DNA of 64,000 nt from Alphaproteobacteria bacterium (GCA_013911655.1 JACESU010000003.1:164296-228295), one strand, 5' to 3'. Counted from the first letter of the stretch, positions 34,966-45,152 are shown. The notes: generated by a model from the letters alone, not told the origin. Numbers and translations: made by a program.

Positions 34966-35667
34966 ATGCTTTTTCCAGCCCCCCTGATCAGTGGTCGTCT
35001 TATTCAACGTTATAAACGGTTTTTGGCCGATGTCATTTTAGATAGCGGTGAGACCATTACGGCCCATTGTCCTAATTCGGGCTCTATGTTGGGGGTCAAA
35101 GACCCTGGATCGCGGGTGTGGCTGTCAAAAAGCCCCGAGGGGACCAAAAGAAAATATCCCCACACGTGGGAAATGATCGAAGTGGATGGCACCCTTGTGG
35201 GCATCCACACAACTTTGGCCAATAAACTTGTGGAAGAAGCGCTTCTTACGGGCGTCATTGGGGAATTTCAAGCGTATAAATCTATTCGCCGAGAAGTCGC
35301 TTATGGTCAGAACTCGCGCGTTGACTTTTTGTTGCAGCAAGAAGGCCTCCCCGATGTGTATCTTGAGGTCAAAAGCGTGCATCTAAGTGAACAGGGGCAC
35401 GCGAGCTTTCCTGACGCAGTGACAACTAGGGGCACAAAGCACCTGAGAGAGCTTGCGGCCATGCGGGCGGCTGGCGCGCGCGCCGTCGTGCTTTATGTCG
35501 TGCAGCGCGAAGACGTGACGTCCTTTGATCTGGCAAGGCAGATTGATCCCGTGTACGCGAAAACATCCCAAGAGGTTTTGATGACAGGGGTCGAGGCGTT
35601 GTGTTATACTTGTGCGGTTTCTTTAGAAGGGATTAAAGTCGTAAGGCCGCTTCCCCTCACATTTTAG
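34966..35667 (+). CDS. sfsA: SfsA family protein (sugar fermentation stimulation homologue)
   Basis: SfsA proteins bind DNA and have a nuclease-like fold; the physiological role is uncertain. The 233-residue form starts at the ATG at 34966, with GAGAG upstream and the family-typical MLFPAPLISGRLIQRYKRFL; an upstream ATG lacks a ribosome-binding site. Motifs include AHCPNSGSMLGV, FQAYKSIRREVAYG, SRVDFLL, and the acidic VYLEVKSVHL. It sits upstream of map, with 23 bases between. Confidence 0.92.
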   Translation: MLFPAPLISGRLIQRYKRFLADVILDSGETITAHCPNSGSMLGVKDPGSRVWLSKSPEGTKRKYPHTWEMIEVDGTLVGIHTTLANKLVEEALLTGVIGEFQAYKSIRREVAYGQNSRVDFLLQQEGLPDVYLEVKSVHLSEQGHASFPDAVTTRGTKHLRELAAMRAAGARAVVLYVVQREDVTSFDLARQIDPVYAKTSQEVLMTGVEALCYTCAVSLEGIKVVRPLPLTF

Positions 35668-35690
35668 TGGATCCAAAAGGAAAAATATCT

Positions 35691-36473
35691 ATGAATCGTC
35701 GACGTATCCAGACAGGTGGAGAAGACATAACCGTGCATACCCCCGAAGATTTTGAAGGTATGCGAGCAGCAGGAAAGCTTGCGGCTAAGACCTTGGATTT
35801 GGTGGGGGGGCTTGTTGGAGAAGGGGTGTCGACTCTTGCTTTGAATGAGGCATGCCATGCCTTTATCGTGGAGAATGACGCGATTCCTGCCCCCCTTAAC
35901 TATAAGGGTTTTCCCAAATCTATCTGTACTTCTGTCAATCATGTGGTATGCCACGGCATTCCCAGTGCCGAAAAGGTCCTGAAAAAAGGGGATATTATCA
36001 ACATTGATGTGACTGTCATTGTAGACGGTTGGTACGGTGACAGCAGCCGCATGTTTGTGGTGGGTAAACCCAGCAAGCAGGCGCAAAAACTGGTTGATGT
36101 CACGTACGAGGCCATGATGCGCGGTATTGAGGTCGTGAAGCCTGGGGCGACCTTTGGTGATATTGGTCATACCATTCAAACTTACGCTGAAAGTATGCGC
36201 TTTTCCGTGGTGCGCGATTTTTGTGGGCACGGTATTGGGCGAGAGTTCCACGCGGCCCCCAATGTGCTGCACTTTGGGCGACCAGGCGAAGGGCCTGTTC
36301 TTCACGAAGGGATGTTTTTCACCATCGAGCCCATGTTGAATGTGGGGCGACCCGAGGTGCGGATCTTGCCTGACGGCTGGACGGCCGTCACCAAAGATCA
36401 TTCACTGTCGGCCCAGTGGGAGCATACCTTAGGGGTGACTGCGAGTAGCTTTGAAATCTTTACGGTTTCTTGA
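35691..36473 (+). CDS. map: Methionine aminopeptidase, type I
   Basis: Map removes the initiator methionine from nascent proteins. The ATG at 35691 has AAGGA eight bases upstream. The five metal ligands are visible: Asp in INIDVTVIVDG, Asp in YGDSSRMF, His in FCGHGIGREFH, Glu in FTIEPMLN and Glu in QWEHTLGV. At 260 residues it is a normal type I enzyme with a short N-terminal extension. Confidence 0.96.
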   Translation: MNRRRIQTGGEDITVHTPEDFEGMRAAGKLAAKTLDLVGGLVGEGVSTLALNEACHAFIVENDAIPAPLNYKGFPKSICTSVNHVVCHGIPSAEKVLKKGDIINIDVTVIVDGWYGDSSRMFVVGKPSKQAQKLVDVTYEAMMRGIEVVKPGATFGDIGHTIQTYAESMRFSVVRDFCGHGIGREFHAAPNVLHFGRPGEGPVLHEGMFFTIEPMLNVGRPEVRILPDGWTAVTKDHSLSAQWEHTLGVTASSFEIFTVS

Positions 36474-36547
36474 CGTGAGCGTGCCCACAAGGTAGCGTGT
36501 CAAGAGACTGATGTAACAAGAAAAATCTCTTAAAATTAGGTGAGATC

Positions 36548-37420
36548 ATGCAAAATAACCCCATGTCGTTTCAGGATATCATTTTAACGCTTCAGGCGTT
36601 TTGGGCAAAGCAGGGCTGCGTGGTGCTCCAACCCTATGACATGGAAATGGGTGCAGGAACTTTTCATCCGGCAACGACCTTGAAATGCTTGGGAGAATCG
36701 CCCTGGTCTGCGGCCTACGTCCAGCCCTCACGTCGCCCCACGGACGGTCGGTATGGTGATAACCCCAACCGTGTTCAGCATTTTTACCAGTTTCAGGTGA
36801 TCCTCAAGCCGTCACCCGCCAATATTCAAGAGCTTTACCTGGAAAGCTTGAAAGAGATTGGCCTGGATGCAAGCCTTCATGATATTCGGTTTGTGGAAGA
36901 CAACTGGGAAAGTCCAACCCTCGGGGCATCTGGTCTTGGGTGGGAGGTATGGTGCGACGGACAAGAGGTGACACAGTTTACCTATTTCCAACAAATGGGC
37001 GGGATCGAGTGCGCCCCTGTGAGCGGAGAAATCACCTATGGTCTTGAGCGGATCGCGTGCGTCCTTCAGGGACTTGAAAATATTTTTGAGATCAAGTGGA
37101 ACGATCCAAAAAGCCCTACGCCCATGACCTATAGCGATGTCTTTTTACAAAACGAACGAGAATCTTCTGCCTATAACTTCGAGCACGCCGATGTCACAAA
37201 GCTGCACCAACATTTTGAAGACGCAGAAGAAATATGCCGAAATCTCCTTGCCAAGGGTTTGTCGCTTCCGGCGTACGAACAATGCGTTAAGGCAAGCCAT
37301 CTTTTTAATCTTTTGGACGCAAGAGGTGTCATCAGCGTTCTAGAGCGCGCCAGTTTCATTGCCCGTGTGCGTGCCCTTGCCAAAGGATGCTGCGAAGTCT
37401 TTTTAGGAGAATCCCGATGA
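36548..37420 (+). CDS. glyQ: Glycine-tRNA ligase alpha subunit
   Basis: GlyQ carries the catalytic core of the bacterial alpha2beta2 glycyl-tRNA synthetase. The 290-residue protein has [20 protein letters not shown] and [15 protein letters not shown] near the N-terminus, [19 protein letters not shown], and the class II motif 3-like region [14 protein letters not shown]. Length and sequence are canonical. The glyS start overlaps its stop codon by four bases. Confidence 0.97.
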   Translation: MQNNPMSFQDIILTLQAFWAKQGCVVLQPYDMEMGAGTFHPATTLKCLGESPWSAAYVQPSRRPTDGRYGDNPNRVQHFYQFQVILKPSPANIQELYLESLKEIGLDASLHDIRFVEDNWESPTLGASGLGWEVWCDGQEVTQFTYFQQMGGIECAPVSGEITYGLERIACVLQGLENIFEIKWNDPKSPTPMTYSDVFLQNERESSAYNFEHADVTKLHQHFEDAEEICRNLLAKGLSLPAYEQCVKASHLFNLLDARGVISVLERASFIARVRALAKGCCEVFLGESR

Positions 37421-39534
37421 GTGAGTTATTGCTTGAGATTTTGTGTGAAGAGATTCCCGCGCGGTTTCAAAAAAAAGCAGCCCAAGATTTTGAACGTCTG
37501 GCGAGAGACGCCCTGTCAAAGGCGGGTCTCACGTTCACCGCCTGTACGGCGTACATAAGTCCGAGACGCCTTGCCCTTGTGGTCACGGAACTGCCTGCGG
37601 CGACTCCGGGTGTGACCCAGGAACGCAAAGGCCCCAAGGTGGACGCGCCTGATCAAGTCATTCAAGGCTTTTTAAGGTCGGTGGGTTTGACTCTGGAGGC
37701 CTGCACGCGACAAGAGACCCCCAAAGGAACGTTTTTGATGGCCCTCAAAGAGATCCCCAGTCAAAAAACTCAGGACGTGTTAGGGCCGATTTTCGAAGAT
37801 CTTTTGGTGAATTTTCCTTGGCCTCAGACCATGCGGTGGGGGACGGGGACAAAAGGATGGGTACGCCCCATTCATAGTCTTCTGGCAATTTTTGAAGGGG
37901 CGGTCATCCCCATGACCCTACGCTTTGGTGACAAAGACGGCACGCCAGTGATTGTGTCTGGTAATACAACTCGCGGACACCGCTTTTTAGCGCCGTTTGA
38001 GATTCATATTTCTGGGGCGTTAGACTATCTGGCCCAGCTCAAAGATGCGTACGTCATGGTCAATGCCGGGACCCGTAAAGAGATGATCACAACCCAGCTT
38101 ACCCACCTTGTTCAAGAAAAAGGGCTTGTGGTGAAAGAAGATCCAGGTTTGCTTGAGGAAGTGGCAGGGCTTGTGGAGTGGCCAGTCGTCCATTTAGGCG
38201 CCATCGCCTCGTCCTATATGGTGTTGCCGCCAGAGGTGCTTATTACCACCATGCGCGTGCATCAACGCTACTTTGCCCTTGAAAATGATAAAAATGCTCT
38301 TGCACCTTTTTTCGGGTTTGCAGCAAACACCGTGACGAGCGACGAAGGCCGCAGAGTGGTGCAAGGAAACGAGCGTGTGTTAAAGGCACGACTCTCTGAT
38401 GCGCTTTTCTTTTATACCCAAGATCAAAAGGTGCTTTTAGAAGAGCATGCCAACGCCTTATCCAAGATTACGTTCCATGCCAAGCTTGGGACCCTTGCTC
38501 AAAAACGTGACCGCCTTGAGGCACTTGCAAAAAAGATCGCCAGCGTCCTTGGGTTTGATCAAACTCAAGCAGCTCTTGCAGGGCGTCTGTGCAAAGCCGA
38601 TCTTGTGACGGGTATGGTTTACGAGTTTCCGGAACTCCAAGGAATTATGGGCGGATACTACGCGAGATCTAGCGGATACGGTGAAGAGGTCGCGGCCGCC
38701 ATTGCCCAGCATTATCAGCCCAAGGGACCTGAAGACGCCCTGCCTGGATCGCTTTTGGGTCTTATTGTGGCACTTGTTGACCGCTTGGATACCCTCACAG
38801 GTTTTTGTGCCGTTGGTATTATGCCGACGGGTTCGGGTGATCCCTTTGCCCTGCGACGTGCGGCCCTTGGCATTATTAGAATTCTTGAAAATGACCTGTT
38901 TAAGATGTCACTTCCCACTCTTCTTGGATGGGCCTACGATCTTTACGCGCCGTTGTTACAAGAGTCGAGTGAAAAGGTTTTGACAAAAGACGCAACCCTC
39001 GACACGCTTCTTGCCTTTATGAAGGATCGCATTAAGGTGCTTTGGCGCGACCAAGGCATTCGTCATGACTATGTGGAAGCGCTTTTAAATGTAACAGAGA
39101 CACCGCTTGCTCGGTCTTATTCAAAACTCACAGCTTTTCAGGCTTTTGTGAAAAACTCGCACGTGAAGGCGCAACAACTATTGGAGGCGTACCGGCGCGG
39201 CGCCAACATTGTGCGTATCGAAGAAGAAAAAGACAGCCGTTCTTATACAAGCGCCCCCCTTGAAGAAAGCCTGATGCGTGAGGGGGCTGAGAAAAATCTC
39301 TTTAACGCATTAAAGAGTCTTGATCAAACCGTGACACCGCTTTTAGAGGCAAGTCGCTACGCACAGACGTTTGATGCGCTTCTTTCTTTATGCGAACCGT
39401 TGGATGCGTTTTTTACCCATGTCACAGTTAACGCGCCTGAGGCTGAGGTGCGACAAAACAGGCTGGCTCTTTTGGCACGCCTTAAAGTGCGTCTAGAACA
39501 AGTCGCAGCATTTTCAACATTGGAGGATCTATAA
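37417..39534 (+). CDS. glyS: Glycine-tRNA ligase beta subunit
   Basis: GlyS is the tRNA-binding subunit of bacterial glycyl-tRNA synthetase. The ATG at 37417 overlaps the glyQ stop (ATGA), follows TAGGAGA and gives the expected [18 protein letters not shown]; an in-frame upstream start lies inside glyQ. The 705-residue protein includes [28 protein letters not shown], an HD-like segment and a C-terminal anticodon-binding-like region. It continues the glyQ-glyS-cdd unit. Confidence 0.96.
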   Translation: MSELLLEILCEEIPARFQKKAAQDFERLARDALSKAGLTFTACTAYISPRRLALVVTELPAATPGVTQERKGPKVDAPDQVIQGFLRSVGLTLEACTRQETPKGTFLMALKEIPSQKTQDVLGPIFEDLLVNFPWPQTMRWGTGTKGWVRPIHSLLAIFEGAVIPMTLRFGDKDGTPVIVSGNTTRGHRFLAPFEIHISGALDYLAQLKDAYVMVNAGTRKEMITTQLTHLVQEKGLVVKEDPGLLEEVAGLVEWPVVHLGAIASSYMVLPPEVLITTMRVHQRYFALENDKNALAPFFGFAANTVTSDEGRRVVQGNERVLKARLSDALFFYTQDQKVLLEEHANALSKITFHAKLGTLAQKRDRLEALAKKIASVLGFDQTQAALAGRLCKADLVTGMVYEFPELQGIMGGYYARSSGYGEEVAAAIAQHYQPKGPEDALPGSLLGLIVALVDRLDTLTGFCAVGIMPTGSGDPFALRRAALGIIRILENDLFKMSLPTLLGWAYDLYAPLLQESSEKVLTKDATLDTLLAFMKDRIKVLWRDQGIRHDYVEALLNVTETPLARSYSKLTAFQAFVKNSHVKAQQLLEAYRRGANIVRIEEEKDSRSYTSAPLEESLMREGAEKNLFNALKSLDQTVTPLLEASRYAQTFDALLSLCEPLDAFFTHVTVNAPEAEVRQNRLALLARLKVRLEQVAAFSTLEDL

Positions 39535-39535
39535 T

Positions 39536-39949
39536 ATGACGGCCTTACCAGAACATCTAAGAGAAGAATTGATTGCAGCTGCAAGAGAGGCTTGCGCCAA
39601 GGCTTATGCCCCTTATTCGAAATTTAGAGTGGGTGCCGCCGTTCTCACTCAGGAAGGGCATATTTACCAAGGCTGTAACGTCGAGAACGGGGCTTATCCT
39701 CTTGGCGTTTGCGCCGAGCGCAATGCCATTGCAAGAGCTGTTGCAGAAGAAGGACCAACCATGAGCCTGAAGGCTATTGCCGTGATCAATATGAACGAGC
39801 AAGAATGTACGCCGTGTGGTGGCTGTCGTCAGGTGATTTCCGAATTCGGTAAAAGTACAACCGTTCTTTATGTGGGTGGTCAAGGGTGGACAGAAACACC
39901 CCTTTATACGCTTCTGCCTGGTGTCTTTGACTTCGCACCAGAGGCCTAG
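39536..39949 (+). CDS. cdd: Cytidine deaminase
   Basis: Cdd deaminates cytidine and deoxycytidine for pyrimidine salvage. The 137-residue homotetrameric-type enzyme has YSKFRVGAAVLTQEG, the zinc-binding CAERNAIARAV (Cys ligand and catalytic Glu), and CTPCGGCRQVISEF (two Cys ligands). It starts one base after the glyS stop, with GGAGG upstream. It converges with the methyltransferase gene, overlapping by four bases. With the dCTP-deaminase-like gene and tadA it is one of three deaminases in the window. Confidence 0.95.
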   Translation: MTALPEHLREELIAAAREACAKAYAPYSKFRVGAAVLTQEGHIYQGCNVENGAYPLGVCAERNAIARAVAEEGPTMSLKAIAVINMNEQECTPCGGCRQVISEFGKSTTVLYVGGQGWTETPLYTLLPGVFDFAPEA

Positions 39950-40716
39950 GATCCCTTCTTGGGGGGGCAAGCTTCTTGCCTTCCCAAAGATCTTTTTTGG
40001 GGCAAAAGCCCCTCAGGAATAAAAATACGTTTCCCGATAGGGGGGCTTGCTTGCTTGATGTTGGCAGCCACGCGTTTGTGAGCTTGCATCATGACAAGCC
40101 CTCCTATCTTCTTCAGCCAATTATGTCCAAAATTCTCAAGCTGTTCTTGAAAGGTGTGGGACAAAAAGGGATCCATGGGGGGATGATAAAGGCAGTAAGT
40201 GGGCTTGATGGGCGTAAAGCACGCCTCATCGGCAAGGGTATAGAGTTGCCGCCCTGAATAAGGGGTGCCAACACCAAAAGGTGTCAAAGGCGCTCGCGCC
40301 CAAAGTCCCCGCCGATTAGGGACAAAAATCAAAAGCTCGCCGCCCGAAACAAGCACACGCCACGCTTCACGCAGAATCGTTTTTGGATCGGCCGCAAACT
40401 CCAGCGAATGAATAACCAAGAGCTTGTTGACAGAGCAATCTGGCAACGGAATCCTGTCCACAGGGCATAGGCAGGCAAGGTTAGGCCCCTCTAAGGGAAA
40501 AGGGCATACCCCCATGGGGGCCGGCATCATCATCAGCGCGCGCGTGCATCTACCTAGAAAAAGGTCCATAAAAGGATGACCATAGCCAAAGCATGCAATG
40601 GTTTGCCCCCATGAATCGTACCACAAGGATCTCAGCTGATGATTGACCGCACCTCTCACGACGTCCCCTTGAGGGGTCTGATAAAAGTCATAAAGTCTTG
40701 CAACATCAATCCACAT
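39946..40716 (-). CDS. Class I SAM-dependent methyltransferase
   Basis: A 256-residue methyltransferase-11-like protein. The central part is recognisable: FGYGHPFMDLFLG (equivalent of the SAM-binding glycine loop, though weakly conserved), LPDCSVNKLLVIHSLEFAAD, and the post-strand segment LREAWRVLVSGGELLIFVPN. The N-terminal motif is divergent (no clear GxGxG). The C-terminus is basic. The substrate is unknown. Confidence 0.78.
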   Translation of the reverse strand: MWIDVARLYDFYQTPQGDVVRGAVNHQLRSLWYDSWGQTIACFGYGHPFMDLFLGRCTRALMMMPAPMGVCPFPLEGPNLACLCPVDRIPLPDCSVNKLLVIHSLEFAADPKTILREAWRVLVSGGELLIFVPNRRGLWARAPLTPFGVGTPYSGRQLYTLADEACFTPIKPTYCLYHPPMDPFLSHTFQEQLENFGHNWLKKIGGLVMMQAHKRVAANIKQASPPIGKRIFIPEGLLPQKRSLGRQEACPPKKGS

Positions 40717-40770
40717 AGACAGGGCTCGTGCACTATTTGTGACCAGTATAACAAGAAAATCTCCGCTGTC

Positions 40771-41328
40771 CTATAAAGAGAATGAGGGGGTGCAAGTCAT
40801 CAAAACACCTTCATGTCCTTCAAAGTAGCCCTTCTCTTGCCGGAAGGAACACACCTTTTGAAATCCCGCTTTTTCATAAACATGAATGGCCCGTGGATTG
40901 CTAAGAAAGGGATCAATGAGAAACGTTTTTGTGGCGGGGGCCACGTCTTTTATATAAAAATCCATAAAGGCTTTGAGCGTGGGCGCTGCCATTTTTTTTC
41001 CGATAAAATTGGGTGCGCCAATACAAAAGTCAAGACCGACGGTAAGGCCCTCTTTTGCAAGATAGGGCAAAAAATAGGGAGGCGGGTCGGTTGTGTCGTT
41101 TTCTTCATGGGTGATGATAAAGGAAAACGGCGTGTCATCATGAAACCCCAGCCAGTAGTGATTCATGCCGTTAAAGTAAGGTGACGCAGACGGGCGTCCT
41201 TTTGTAAAGTGGGTGATGTCATCCAGGTGAGCCTGACTGTTATCCCAAAATTCTTGCACATGGGGGAAGTCTAGCCACACAAAGACAAGGGACAAATCAT
41301 CTGGGATTAGAGGGCGAAAGGATAGCAT
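40771..41328 (-). CDS. GNAT-type acetyltransferase, AAC(6')/siderophore-type
   Basis: A 185-residue acetyltransferase. The N-terminus FRPLIPDDLSLVFVWLDFPH followed by VQEFW, and the C-terminal segment IDPFLSNPRAIHVYEKAGF, match the branch that includes aminoglycoside 6'-acetyltransferases and siderophore acyltransferases. The acetyl-CoA loop is at GLDFCIGAPNFIGKKMAAPT. The substrate cannot be assigned from sequence alone. The ATG at 41328 gives the family-typical N-terminus; the frame is open 18 codons further upstream. Confidence 0.8.
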   Translation of the reverse strand: MLSFRPLIPDDLSLVFVWLDFPHVQEFWDNSQAHLDDITHFTKGRPSASPYFNGMNHYWLGFHDDTPFSFIITHEENDTTDPPPYFLPYLAKEGLTVGLDFCIGAPNFIGKKMAAPTLKAFMDFYIKDVAPATKTFLIDPFLSNPRAIHVYEKAGFQKVCSFRQEKGYFEGHEGVLMTCTPSFSL

Positions 41329-41392
41329 CGGATATCTTGCTAATAAATTATTGTAAGGGTAGAGTATTTCAAAAAGAAACAATAAAGAAAAG

Positions 41393-41752
41393 ATGAAAAA
41401 TCAGATAAAGGATGGCCTTCATATTTGGGGGTTAATTTTCTCCTATGCGATGATTCACTTAAAAATTATGATAATGCTTTTTATGAAGGGAATGTTCTCT
41501 GTTCGTTGGCGCATAAGTAGAAATTCAAACTATTATCATAAAACTATGGAAGCCACTGTCTTTAGGTTTAGAGAAGGATGGCGTATTGCTAGATATGGAA
41601 AATTTTATGGTTCCTTCCTATATAAGGAAGACGCTATGTTACATGTTCTTAACGAGTATCTTCATGAAATTAGCTATGATGAAACCATCACAGGCTTGAG
41701 GTCAAAAAAGAGAGACCTTAGGAAGCGACTTTTTGATGTGTGTCAGAAATAA
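41393..41752 (+). CDS. Hypothetical protein
   Basis: I do not recognise this 119-residue protein. A hydrophobic stretch lies near the N-terminus (about 10-33), followed by a basic region (MFSVRWRISRNSNYY) and a globular-looking domain with FREGWRIARYGKFYGSF and EDAMLHVLNEYLHEI. The gene is AT-rich compared with its neighbours and has only a weak AAAGAAAAG upstream. It is divergent from the acetyltransferase and followed by a strong terminator. Confidence 0.55.
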   Translation: MKNQIKDGLHIWGLIFSYAMIHLKIMIMLFMKGMFSVRWRISRNSNYYHKTMEATVFRFREGWRIARYGKFYGSFLYKEDAMLHVLNEYLHEISYDETITGLRSKKRDLRKRLFDVCQK

Positions 41753-41807
41753 GATTTTTGATCAGGTTGATGTGGCACGTCAGTTAGTTTGAAGAGGATC
41801 TAAAAAT

Positions 41808-41834
41808 AAAAAAGCCCCCTTTGGGGGCTTTTTT
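41808..41834. terminator. Bidirectional rho-independent terminator
   Basis: AAAAAAGCCCCC and GGGGGCTTTTTT form a perfect stem around a TTT loop. The A tract and T tract allow termination from both sides: the hypothetical gene ending at 41752 (+) and the lipoprotein gene ending at 41852 (-). Confidence 0.92.
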
Positions 41835-41851
41835 ATACATCAAAGAAATGC

Positions 41852-42247
41852 TTATTTCTTCTCAGCTGCTGCTGCGTCATGAGCTGCTGCTGCGGCGTCA
41901 TGTCCAGCTGCAGAGTCTTTTGCTGCTTCAGCGGTGCTATTAGCAACTTCTTCTACTTTTTTTCCAGCTGCTGCTGCGGCGTCATGAGCTGCTGCTGCGG
42001 CTTCATGTCCAGCGGCTTCAACGCTTTGTGTGGCTGAAGGTGCAGCTTCGTGTCCAGCTTCTGGCGCTGCAGCTGCGGCTGCATCATGTCCAGCTGCAGG
42101 AGCAGCTTCGTGACCAGCTTCTGGTGCTGCAGGAGCTGCAGTCTCAGCGGGTGCTGCTGCATTCTCTTCTTTTTTCTTGTCGCCACAACCAACCAAAGCA
42201 AGAGCAGCGATTGCGCCGCTAACTGCTAAAAGTGACTTGATTTTCAT
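41852..42247 (-). CDS. Ala/His-rich lipoprotein with AGHEAA/GHDAA repeats
   Basis: A 131-residue lipoprotein. The signal peptide ends in the lipobox LVGC (Cys21), and the +2 residue is Gly, so outer-membrane sorting is possible. After a charged GDKKKEEN the mature part is almost entirely Ala, His, Glu, Asp, Pro and Gly, in repeats of the type AGHEAAPAAGHDAAAAA. The nine GHEA/GHDA/AHDA histidines could bind metal. AGGAGATAAT precedes the ATG. It is a single-gene transcript ending at the terminator 41808-41834. The function is unknown. Confidence 0.85.
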   Translation of the reverse strand: MKIKSLLAVSGAIAALALVGCGDKKKEENAAAPAETAAPAAPEAGHEAAPAAGHDAAAAAAPEAGHEAAPSATQSVEAAGHEAAAAAHDAAAAAGKKVEEVANSTAEAAKDSAAGHDAAAAAHDAAAAEKK

Positions 42248-42303
42248 TATATTATCTCCTTAACCACTACTCTAAAAAAACAAACTTTTTAGAACTACTA
42301 CAC

Positions 42304-42332
42304 CAAATAGACTAACATGTGTTGGAAATCAA
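42304..42332 (-). promoter_or_regulatory. Candidate promoter of the lipoprotein gene
   Basis: On the minus strand TTGATT (42332-42327) and TATTTG (42309-42304) are separated by 17 bases, about 60 bases before the ATG. The -10 is imperfect. Confidence 0.35.
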
Positions 42333-42407
42333 GGCAATGCGGTCTTTTTTTGAAGAAAAATCGGCTAACGCTTTGAAAAAAATAGTTCAAAGAAAGATAG
42401 TCTTATT

Positions 42408-43502
42408 CTAAACATTTTTTTTGTCAGTGGCCAGAAGCGCTTTGATTCCTAAAACGGGCGCCTCAAAATAGCTTTGTACAAGGTCCTTGGGAACGTCGCG
42501 CCAAGAGGGGTGCTGCCAGGTAGGATTTCTGTCTTTGTCTACGACGGCTGCTCTGATGCCTTCTTGAAAATCATGCGTTTTGACAAAGTGTTGGCTTAGT
42601 TGAAATTCCAGGGTCATGGCATCGGGGAAAGAAAGACGGCGCGCACGCGTTAAATACTCAAAGGTTGTGTGAAGGCTTAAAGGGCACCGCTTGCTAAGGA
42701 CCTCTAGGGTTTCTTTAGCAAAGGAATCATTTGCCGTTTCAAGGGATAAAAAAATCTCTTCCAAAGAATTTTTCGAAAAATGTGTGTCGATGAACGGCTG
42801 TTGTTGTTGGAGGGGGGAGACAGGTGGGGCTTGAGCATATAAGCATAAAAGCGCGTCAACCTCGACAGGTGAGACGGGTGTTTTTTTAAGAAAAGCCTCT
42901 TGTATATCGGCATAGGTACTGTGAGGCGCAAAATGTGTTGCAAGACCTATATACAGGGCATCAGCACCTGAAATATAAAGACCTGTAAGACCAAGGTAAA
43001 GGCCAATGGCGCCTGGGCACTTATTCAAAAAAGCGTGGGCGCCCACGTCGGGAAAATAACCGATATTGGTCTCAGGCATGGCAAGGACACTGTTTTCGCA
43101 AACCACCCGATGCGATCCATGAACGCTTGCCCCTACACCGCCCCCCATGGTGAAACCGTGGAGCAAACTCACATACGGCTTAGAAAAAGCTTGAAGACGC
43201 ACATTAAAAGTGTATTCGCGGCGAAAAAGCTCCTCAAGGAAAGCATAGTCCTTAGCCAGCTGGGCTTTGTGCACGGACCGTAAGTCGCCTCCTGCGCAAA
43301 AGGCGCGCGCGCCTTGTCCGGTGACAAGGACGCACGAAATACTTGGATCATTTTCCCACGCAAGGGTCAGCTGATCCAGCGTCTTCATCATGGGATAACT
43401 GAGGGCATTCAGGGTTTCTTCGCGCGTAAAATGTATGCGTCCAAGGGGGCCTGTTTGTGTGTAAGACATATGGGGGTGGGGATCAGGAAGCGTAAAGGTC
43501 AT
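42408..43502 (-). CDS. 3-hydroxyisobutyryl-CoA hydrolase-like enoyl-CoA hydratase/isomerase family protein
   Basis: A 364-residue crotonase-fold protein of the HIBYL-CoA hydrolase branch, which acts in valine degradation. Diagnostic segments are FCAGGDLRSVH (oxyanion-hole loop), GFTMGGGVGASVHGSHRV, and LAMPETNIGYFPDVGAHAFL with the catalytic-type Glu. A C-terminal domain after ~300 is present, as in HIBCH. It could also be an enoyl-CoA hydratase, but the length favours HIBCH. No branched-chain degradation genes are adjacent. Confidence 0.88.
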   Translation of the reverse strand: MTFTLPDPHPHMSYTQTGPLGRIHFTREETLNALSYPMMKTLDQLTLAWENDPSISCVLVTGQGARAFCAGGDLRSVHKAQLAKDYAFLEELFRREYTFNVRLQAFSKPYVSLLHGFTMGGGVGASVHGSHRVVCENSVLAMPETNIGYFPDVGAHAFLNKCPGAIGLYLGLTGLYISGADALYIGLATHFAPHSTYADIQEAFLKKTPVSPVEVDALLCLYAQAPPVSPLQQQQPFIDTHFSKNSLEEIFLSLETANDSFAKETLEVLSKRCPLSLHTTFEYLTRARRLSFPDAMTLEFQLSQHFVKTHDFQEGIRAAVVDKDRNPTWQHPSWRDVPKDLVQSYFEAPVLGIKALLATDKKNV

Positions 43503-43561
43503 AAACGGTACTTTTTTATTTTAGGATCATGTGTCTATGACACCTTGTCTTGAGTCTCAAG

Positions 43562-44851
43562 TCAACCCTCACGGTGCTTGGGCGTGCGCCAAAGCAAAGG
43601 TTTGAAGGCGCCTGAAAAAGAGGCAAGAAGGAAAAAGCAAGGCAGGCATGCAAAGGCGCTTAAAAGATAGAACTCTTCCCAGCTCACATGGTCAGCGGTC
43701 CACCCTGCAAGGAATGAAAGGCAAACCCGGCACAAAGAGCCAAAAGAGCACAAAAGGGCAAAATGACTGGCCGTAAATTCACGGTCACAGCGCGAAGAAA
43801 GATAGACGAGATACGCAGATGTCCCCATCCCGCACGCGACGTTTTCAATGCCGATGCTGATAAAAAGGCACACAAGGTTATGCCCCATGGAGGCTTGAAC
43901 AAAGAACATGAGGCTTGCGAGGATTTGAAGAGCGCTACACAGCATCAAGTTGAAAACGAGAGACCAACGGGTGAGAAGAAGCCCCCCTAAAAGGCTGCCA
44001 AAGACAGCGGCGGCAATCCCAAAGGATTTGGCAACGTGGGCAATCTCGATCTTGCTAAAGCCGATTTCCAAAAGAAAAGGCATGGTCATGGTGTTGAGAA
44101 CCGTGTCTCCAACTTTGTAGGAAAAGATAAATAAAAGCGTGAGCGGAAGTTCGGGGCGTTTTATAAGCGCCATAAAGGGTCTTAGGACAAAAGGCGTGCG
44201 TGCCCTATCTTCGAGTTTGAGCGAAGGTTTTGAGGGAGGGAGGTCTGGTTCGGGGGTTAAAAGGGTTGTAATGATGCCCACAATCACGCAGCCGGCCATA
44301 ATGGCATAAACACAAAACCAGGAAAAATATGAGGCAAGATATAAGGCGCCGGCCCCAGAGACCCACATGCCAAGTCGGTACCCAAAGCTAGAAGCGCCGG
44401 CCCCAGCACCAGCGTTTTTTTTCTCAAGGGCTTCGATGCGGTAGGCTTCAACGACGATATCTTGGGTGGCAGAGCATACAGACACAAAAAAAGCGGCACA
44501 AGCGGTCCAAAGAGGGGTGTCGCTGGGGGAGGAGGCGCCAAGGATGAGAAGGCTGATCATCAGGCAAAGCTGGCTTGCAAGCATCCATCCTTTACGCTTG
44601 CCAAAGACGGTCCCAAAAAAGGGCAAGGTGACTTTATCGAGGAAAGGGGCCCATAAAAATTTTAGGGTATAAGGGATGGTTGCAAAGGCAAAAAGGCCTA
44701 AGGTGGTTTTAGTGAGGCCTACTTCCAAAAGCCACACATGAAGGGTGGCCAGGGTTAAAAGAAAGGGCAACCCACTGGAAAAGCCCAAAAACAATATAGC
44801 CAGAACCCGGGGATCTTGATAGGCCCTGGCGGCAATACGCCAGCTGTGCAC
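43562..44851 (-). CDS. ampG: AmpG-family muropeptide MFS transporter
   Basis: AmpG imports GlcNAc-anhMurNAc muropeptides for cell-wall recycling. The protein has about 12 membrane helices and the family N-terminal motif [20 protein letters not shown], followed by [12 protein letters not shown] and [10 protein letters not shown]. The GTG at 44851 is chosen because it gives a normal AmpG N-terminus; a TTG at 44917 would begin six bases from the tRNA-Ala gene and has no ribosome-binding site. Together with the class A PBP and the PBP activator it shows an active peptidoglycan cycle. Confidence 0.85.
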   Translation of the reverse strand: MHSWRIAARAYQDPRVLAILFLGFSSGLPFLLTLATLHVWLLEVGLTKTTLGLFAFATIPYTLKFLWAPFLDKVTLPFFGTVFGKRKGWMLASQLCLMISLLILGASSPSDTPLWTACAAFFVSVCSATQDIVVEAYRIEALEKKNAGAGAGASSFGYRLGMWVSGAGALYLASYFSWFCVYAIMAGCVIVGIITTLLTPEPDLPPSKPSLKLEDRARTPFVLRPFMALIKRPELPLTLLFIFSYKVGDTVLNTMTMPFLLEIGFSKIEIAHVAKSFGIAAAVFGSLLGGLLLTRWSLVFNLMLCSALQILASLMFFVQASMGHNLVCLFISIGIENVACGMGTSAYLVYLSSRCDREFTASHFALLCSFGSLCRVCLSFLAGWTADHVSWEEFYLLSAFACLPCFFLLASFSGAFKPLLWRTPKHREG

Positions 44852-44923
44852 GCTACTTAACTCTGCACGGAACTTTAGCCATTTTAACCAATTGTCAGAA
44901 AAATTCAAGAAAAACAAGAAAAG

Positions 44924-44999
<76 letters not shown>

Positions 45000-45106
45000 A
45001 ATGCCCACAACCTACGAGGAGTTGAAGGAAAATGCAAGGGGAAAGATCAGGGTATTCTTTCTTTTTCAAGGGAAAAAGAAGCCGCCCCGAGGGGGAGGGA
45101 GGTAAC

Positions 45107-45134
45107 AAAAAAGGAGCCAAAAGGCCCCTTTTTT
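45107..45134 (-). terminator. Rho-independent terminator after hppA
   Basis: On the minus strand AAAAAAGGGGCC pairs with GGCTCCTTTTTT around a TTTT loop, with one G-T pair, 19 bases after the hppA stop. Confidence 0.82.
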
Positions 45135-45152
45135 GGAAGTAATGTTTTCAGA

